A stretch of 64,000 nt of DNA. Source: Caldilineae bacterium (GTDB taxonomy: Bacteria; Chloroflexota; Anaerolineae; DUEN01). The notes under the pieces are model-generated. The model ran no database searches, was not told where the DNA came from, and saw only the letters and a list, made by a program, of their open reading frames with translations. The stretch spans positions 1-64,000 of the forward strand of contig DUEN01000021.1 of the NCBI GenBank assembly GCA_011176545.1. The letters are read 5' to 3'. Shown here one piece after another: positions 61,057 through 64,000 of the stretch. How positions within the stretch are numbered: position 1 is the first letter of the stretch; the number at the start of each line of letters is the position of its first letter. The position numbers were made by a program, and so were the translations under genes.

Positions 61057-62022
61057 CTATCCGCCGCCCAATCGCTTGAGCCAGAACATCGCCGTCGGGA
61101 TCACCGGCCCCAGGATAACGGCGAACAACGCCGGGAAGATCAGGAAGACCAGCGGGAAGACCATCTTCACGCTGGCCTGCCGCGCCAACTCCTCCGCCCG
61201 TTGTCTGCGACGCGTGCGCATCTGCGCCGCCTGAGAGTGCAACACCTGCGCGATGCTGACGCCTAACTGGTTAGACTGGATGAGGATAGCCACGAAGGTG
61301 CGTAAATCCTGGACACCAGTCCTCTCGGCCATCCGTTGGAGGGCGACATCCCGCGGCGTCCCCACGCGCATCTCCGCCACCGCCCGGCGGAATTCCCGGG
61401 TCAACGCGTTATTCCACCGCTCGCCCACCCGTAGCAACGCCGACTCGAACGCCAACCCGGCCTCGACGCTGATCGTCAGCATATCCAGGGCATCGGGCAA
61501 CGCCCGGATGATCTCGCGTTGTCGACTCTTGGCGCGCGATCGCAGCCACAGGAGGGGGACGAAGAAGCCGAGCCCGCCCATGATGAGCGCGTTGCGCAGC
61601 GCCAACGGGAAGGCCAACGTGGGGCCGATGAGGAAGAAATAGCCGCCGCCCAGGAGCACGGCGGCAAGCAGCCGCAATCCCAGGAAATCGAGGGCGGTCA
61701 GCCCCCATGGCTCCCCCGCCTCCAACAGCATCTGCTGGATAACCTCCATGTTGCGTTTGGGGGCCAGCGTTCCCAAGGCGCGCAGGAGGCGATGAAGGAG
61801 CGGTATCACCACGCGAGAGACGAATGGACGACGCATCTCGTCCTCTTCGATCACGTCGTCCCGCCTCAGATATTCGTCTAAGCGTTGACGCACCAGCCTG
61901 GTTGACCAGGAGGGGGCGAAGGCCAGCCAGATCAACCCCGTCGCCAGGCTGACCAATATGGCGAAAGTCAGAGGTGACCAGAGGAAGGCCGTCGCCCCGA
62001 TCAACGTCCCGAGATCTACCAT
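61057..62022 (-). CDS. tadC: Tad pilus assembly membrane protein TadC
   Basis: Inner-membrane platform protein of the Flp pilus (321 residues) with a type II secretion GspF-like domain (about 150-300): ALPDALDMLTISVEAGLAFESAL, QLGVSIAQVL, and terminal hydrophobic helices. It pairs with TadB, which ends 4 bases upstream, and would hold CpaF to the membrane. The start follows GAGGTGTGAGGGG. Confidence 0.9.
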   Translation of the reverse strand: MVDLGTLIGATAFLWSPLTFAILVSLATGLIWLAFAPSWSTRLVRQRLDEYLRRDDVIEEDEMRRPFVSRVVIPLLHRLLRALGTLAPKRNMEVIQQMLLEAGEPWGLTALDFLGLRLLAAVLLGGGYFFLIGPTLAFPLALRNALIMGGLGFFVPLLWLRSRAKSRQREIIRALPDALDMLTISVEAGLAFESALLRVGERWNNALTREFRRAVAEMRVGTPRDVALQRMAERTGVQDLRTFVAILIQSNQLGVSIAQVLHSQAAQMRTRRRQRAEELARQASVKMVFPLVFLIFPALFAVILGPVIPTAMFWLKRLGGG

Positions 62023-62026
62023 CCCC

Positions 62027-62980
62027 TCACACCTCGATGTCCACGATACGACGGATGACCAAGAAGCCCGCCAGTTGCATGAGGCCGGCCGTGATGGGCA
62101 CGATCCGTATCCAGCCGGGGCTGAAGAGACGGCTGATATATGAGGGATTGAGGATATAAAGGATCAGCGCCAACGTCACCGGTAGCGCGCCCAGGATATA
62201 TCCCGTCAGGCGCTGCTGAGCCGTCAGGGTGCGGATCTCTCGCTGAATGCGAAGGCGATCGCGCACGGTCTCGCTGATGATCTCCAGGGTTTGGGCCAGG
62301 TTGCCGCCGGTCTCATATTGGATATTGATCGCCGTCACCACCATCTCCATATCTTCGATGTCCACCCGCTCCACCATCTCTCTCAAAGCCCGTTGCACCG
62401 GCACGCCCAGGCTCACGGCGCGTATCACCCGAGTTAGCTCCGTGGCGATGGGGGGGGAGAGCTGCTCGACGATGACCTCCAGCGATTGGGAGAGCCCATA
62501 ACCCGCCCTCAGCGCGCCTACCAACAGCGTCAACATATCCGGCAATTGCTGGGTGAGCGCACGGCGCCGACGCTGTTGCATGACCCGCAGATAGAAGATG
62601 GGGAGATAAGCCAGGACAGCTCCCAACATGACGCCCGAGGCGAGGCCCAACCGCCAGAAGCCGAAGAGGAAACCCAATGCCGCCATGCCCAGGACGATCA
62701 TGGTAAACTCCGCCGCCGTGATGGGCAGATCGGCGCGGGCCAGGGCTAACGCCAGGCGCGGCCCCAGGCCGAATCCGTTCAGCAGCCGGCCGGCACCTGA
62801 CCACTCAACTCGCCTTGGGAGGTATTCGTCGATCTCGGCTTCCGCCGGGGGCATCCCGCCATACTGCTGCAGCCGTACCTCCACCGCGCCCTGCGTCCCC
62901 GCGAGCCGCCACACGGCCCCGAAGGCGATCAACACGCCAAAGGCGACGAGCACGCCGAAGAGCAAGGGACCCGCCGTCAT
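62027..62980 (-). CDS. tadB: Tad pilus assembly membrane protein TadB
   Basis: Partner of TadC (317 residues from this start) with the same GspF-like fold: QLPDMLTLLVGALRAGYGLSQSLEVI, ETGGNLAQTLEIISETVRDR, and membrane helices at both ends. A GTG at 62989 is in frame, but ATG 62980 sits five or six bases after AGGTGG and fits better. It begins 9 bases after a 51-residue membrane protein. Confidence 0.9.
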   Translation of the reverse strand: MTAGPLLFGVLVAFGVLIAFGAVWRLAGTQGAVEVRLQQYGGMPPAEAEIDEYLPRRVEWSGAGRLLNGFGLGPRLALALARADLPITAAEFTMIVLGMAALGFLFGFWRLGLASGVMLGAVLAYLPIFYLRVMQQRRRRALTQQLPDMLTLLVGALRAGYGLSQSLEVIVEQLSPPIATELTRVIRAVSLGVPVQRALREMVERVDIEDMEMVVTAINIQYETGGNLAQTLEIISETVRDRLRIQREIRTLTAQQRLTGYILGALPVTLALILYILNPSYISRLFSPGWIRIVPITAGLMQLAGFLVIRRIVDIEV

Positions 62981-62989
62981 ATCCCCCAC

Positions 62990-63145
62990 CTACTTCCCAC
63001 GCCGATAGAAGATGAGGCCAGCGACAAGGAATACCAGCCCTAACAGGACGAGGTTCATCCCCTGGTCGCCCACCAAGATGCCGATAATGACCAGTAGGAT
63101 AGCAAGTGCGAACAGTGCATAGCTCACAATGCGACGGTTCTGCAT
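62990..63145 (-). CDS. 51-residue membrane protein in the tad operon
   Basis: ATG 63145 lies six bases after GGAGGT and opens MQNRRIVSYALFALAILLVI, then GILVGDQGMNLVLLGLVFLV and AGLIFYRRGK, ending at a TAG 9 bases before tadB. It has two hydrophobic helices joined by GDQG, with basic ends on one side. It is too small and lacks the Flp pilin cleavage motif, so it is probably not the pilin. Function unknown. The strong ribosome-binding site and operon position support that it is expressed. Confidence 0.7.
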   Translation of the reverse strand: MQNRRIVSYALFALAILLVIIGILVGDQGMNLVLLGLVFLVAGLIFYRRGK

Positions 63146-63184
63146 GGGAGACCTCCTCGGATAGCAAGGAAAGAGCGGATGCGA

Positions 63185-64000
63185 TCACACCCTCGCGTGG
63201 GATGTCCTCCGGAACAGGCGCCTCAAGAAGCCAACGCCGGCCCTCCTCTCGTCTACAGGTTCCACCACCCCCATCATCTCCTCTGCCAGCCGCCGAGCCA
63301 GATCTCGAAAAGCCCGAGCCAGGGCGCTGCGACGATGGCTCATCACCAGGGGGACACCTCGATTAATGCTATGCGTGGCCAGCGGCTGATCGTCCGGGAT
63401 GCGATACGCGATATGCACATGCAAGCGCTCCTCAATATCACCCGCGGAGATACCTCCATTCATCGTGGCCCGATTGAGCACCAGCCAGGTCTTCCGCTCC
63501 GGATAGCCCCGCCCTTTGAATTGATCGAGCATCAACCGCGTGTTGCGCAGCCCCACCATCTCGGGTAACACGCACAGGATGATGCGGTCCGCGCTGTCCA
63601 GGAACGCGAAGGCCGTCTCGTCCATCGGCAATCCCACGTCCACGATCACCCAGGGGAACAGGCGGCGCAACCAATGCAACACCTCCTGCGCCTGGGACGG
63701 CGAGACAGGGCTGGCGAGATCCGCGGGCGGCGGTGCCAACAGGACGTGAATCCCCGACACGTGCCTGGTCAGGACCCCGAAGATCAGCTCTTCATCCAGG
63801 AGCGAAAGGCGCGGCAGAAGGTCGGAGATATCGCGCTCCTCCGGCAGGTTCAAGGCCACGTCGAGGGCCGGGGCTGCGTAATCGGCATCGACCAGGACGA
63901 CCGGCACGTTGGTGATCTGGCGCAGGCTTATGGCCGTGTTGATGGCTAACGTCGTGCGGCCCGTGCCCCCTCTGGGCGCGCAGAAGACGATGGTACGCCC
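63185..64000 (-). CDS. cpaE: CpaE/MinD-like Tad pilus ATPase, 5' end cut by the window
   Basis: The frame is open to the window edge, so the true start and N-terminal part lie outside. The visible 271 residues have a ParA/MinD-type fold: a deviant Walker A (RGGTGRTTLA, with Arg in place of both lysines), VVLVDADY after strand 2, WVIVDVGLPMDE as Walker B, and a C-terminal basic tail. CpaE proteins often have weakened P-loops and act in placing the pilus machine. The following genes (51-residue protein, tadB, tadC, cpaF) support the call. Confidence 0.85.
   Translation of the reverse strand, partial: GRTIVFCAPRGGTGRTTLAINTAISLRQITNVPVVLVDADYAAPALDVALNLPEERDISDLLPRLSLLDEELIFGVLTRHVSGIHVLLAPPPADLASPVSPSQAQEVLHWLRRLFPWVIVDVGLPMDETAFAFLDSADRIILCVLPEMVGLRNTRLMLDQFKGRGYPERKTWLVLNRATMNGGISAGDIEERLHVHIAYRIPDDQPLATHSINRGVPLVMSHRRSALARAFRDLARRLAEEMMGVVEPVDERRAGVGFLRRLFRRTSHARV

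Overview
The window is GC-rich bacterial DNA with densely packed operons, proline/threonine-rich (PTPTP) linkers on secreted lipoproteins, and no outer-membrane porins, secretins or lipid A genes. These traits point to a monoderm member of the Chloroflexota, probably Anaerolineae-like. This is an inference from style and gene content, since no rRNA or other phylogenetic marker is present. I found no tRNA, rRNA or CRISPR array.

Layout. (1) 1-4.2 kb, plus strand: dnaJ-prmA-rsmE behind a near-consensus promoter, then a thioredoxin reductase. (2) 4.2-19.7 kb, minus strand: a complete complex I operon read nuoA-B-CD-EF-G-H-I-J-K-L-M-N, with C+D and E+F fused. A HEPN/MNT toxin-antitoxin pair sits between nuoG and nuoH, and each of its genes carries a one-base frameshift. 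(3) 20.1-23.3 kb, plus: a Fur-family regulator and a Zn/Mn-type ABC importer in an overlapping operon. (4) 23.4-30.9 kb, minus: three hsp20 genes, DUF2905, a TrkA-N potassium channel, a CDP-alcohol phosphatidyltransferase, a degenerate receiver protein, an FmdB zinc ribbon and lon. (5) 31.7-34.9 kb: a UbiB-like kinase, lgt and a small zinc-ribbon protein. (6) 35.0-49.6 kb, plus: a respiratory island of seven multiheme cytochromes c (68 heme-attachment motifs by my count), a Rieske protein, a split b6-type cytochrome b, and a b-type membrane cytochrome fused to a c-type tail. (7) 49.7-54.3 kb, minus: a 1536-residue secreted S8 protease. (8) 54.6-64 kb, minus: a Tad/Flp-pilus cluster (cpaE-like, a 51-residue membrane protein, tadB, tadC, a TPR/beta-propeller protein, cpaF), followed by a DnaB-like ATPase and a NERD/Ig/membrane protein.

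How it works together. Complex I reduces quinone. The Rieske/cytochrome b pair, the b-type/c-type fusion and the NapC-like 18-heme protein are three plausible exits from the quinone pool. They lie in one tract with lipoprotein and membrane-anchored multiheme cytochromes but no obvious small c1 or f partner. Together they look like an electron conduit through a monoderm envelope. The diheme modules shared between three of these proteins, and the near-identical 234-bp tandem repeats in one of them, suggest that heme-wire length here grows by module duplication. I regard this as the strongest candidate for an undescribed system.

Intergenic spaces carry a family of GTAGGGG...CCCCTAC palindromes, some inside small elements with terminal inverted repeats, and two kinds of degenerate tandem spacer repeat within the nuo operon.
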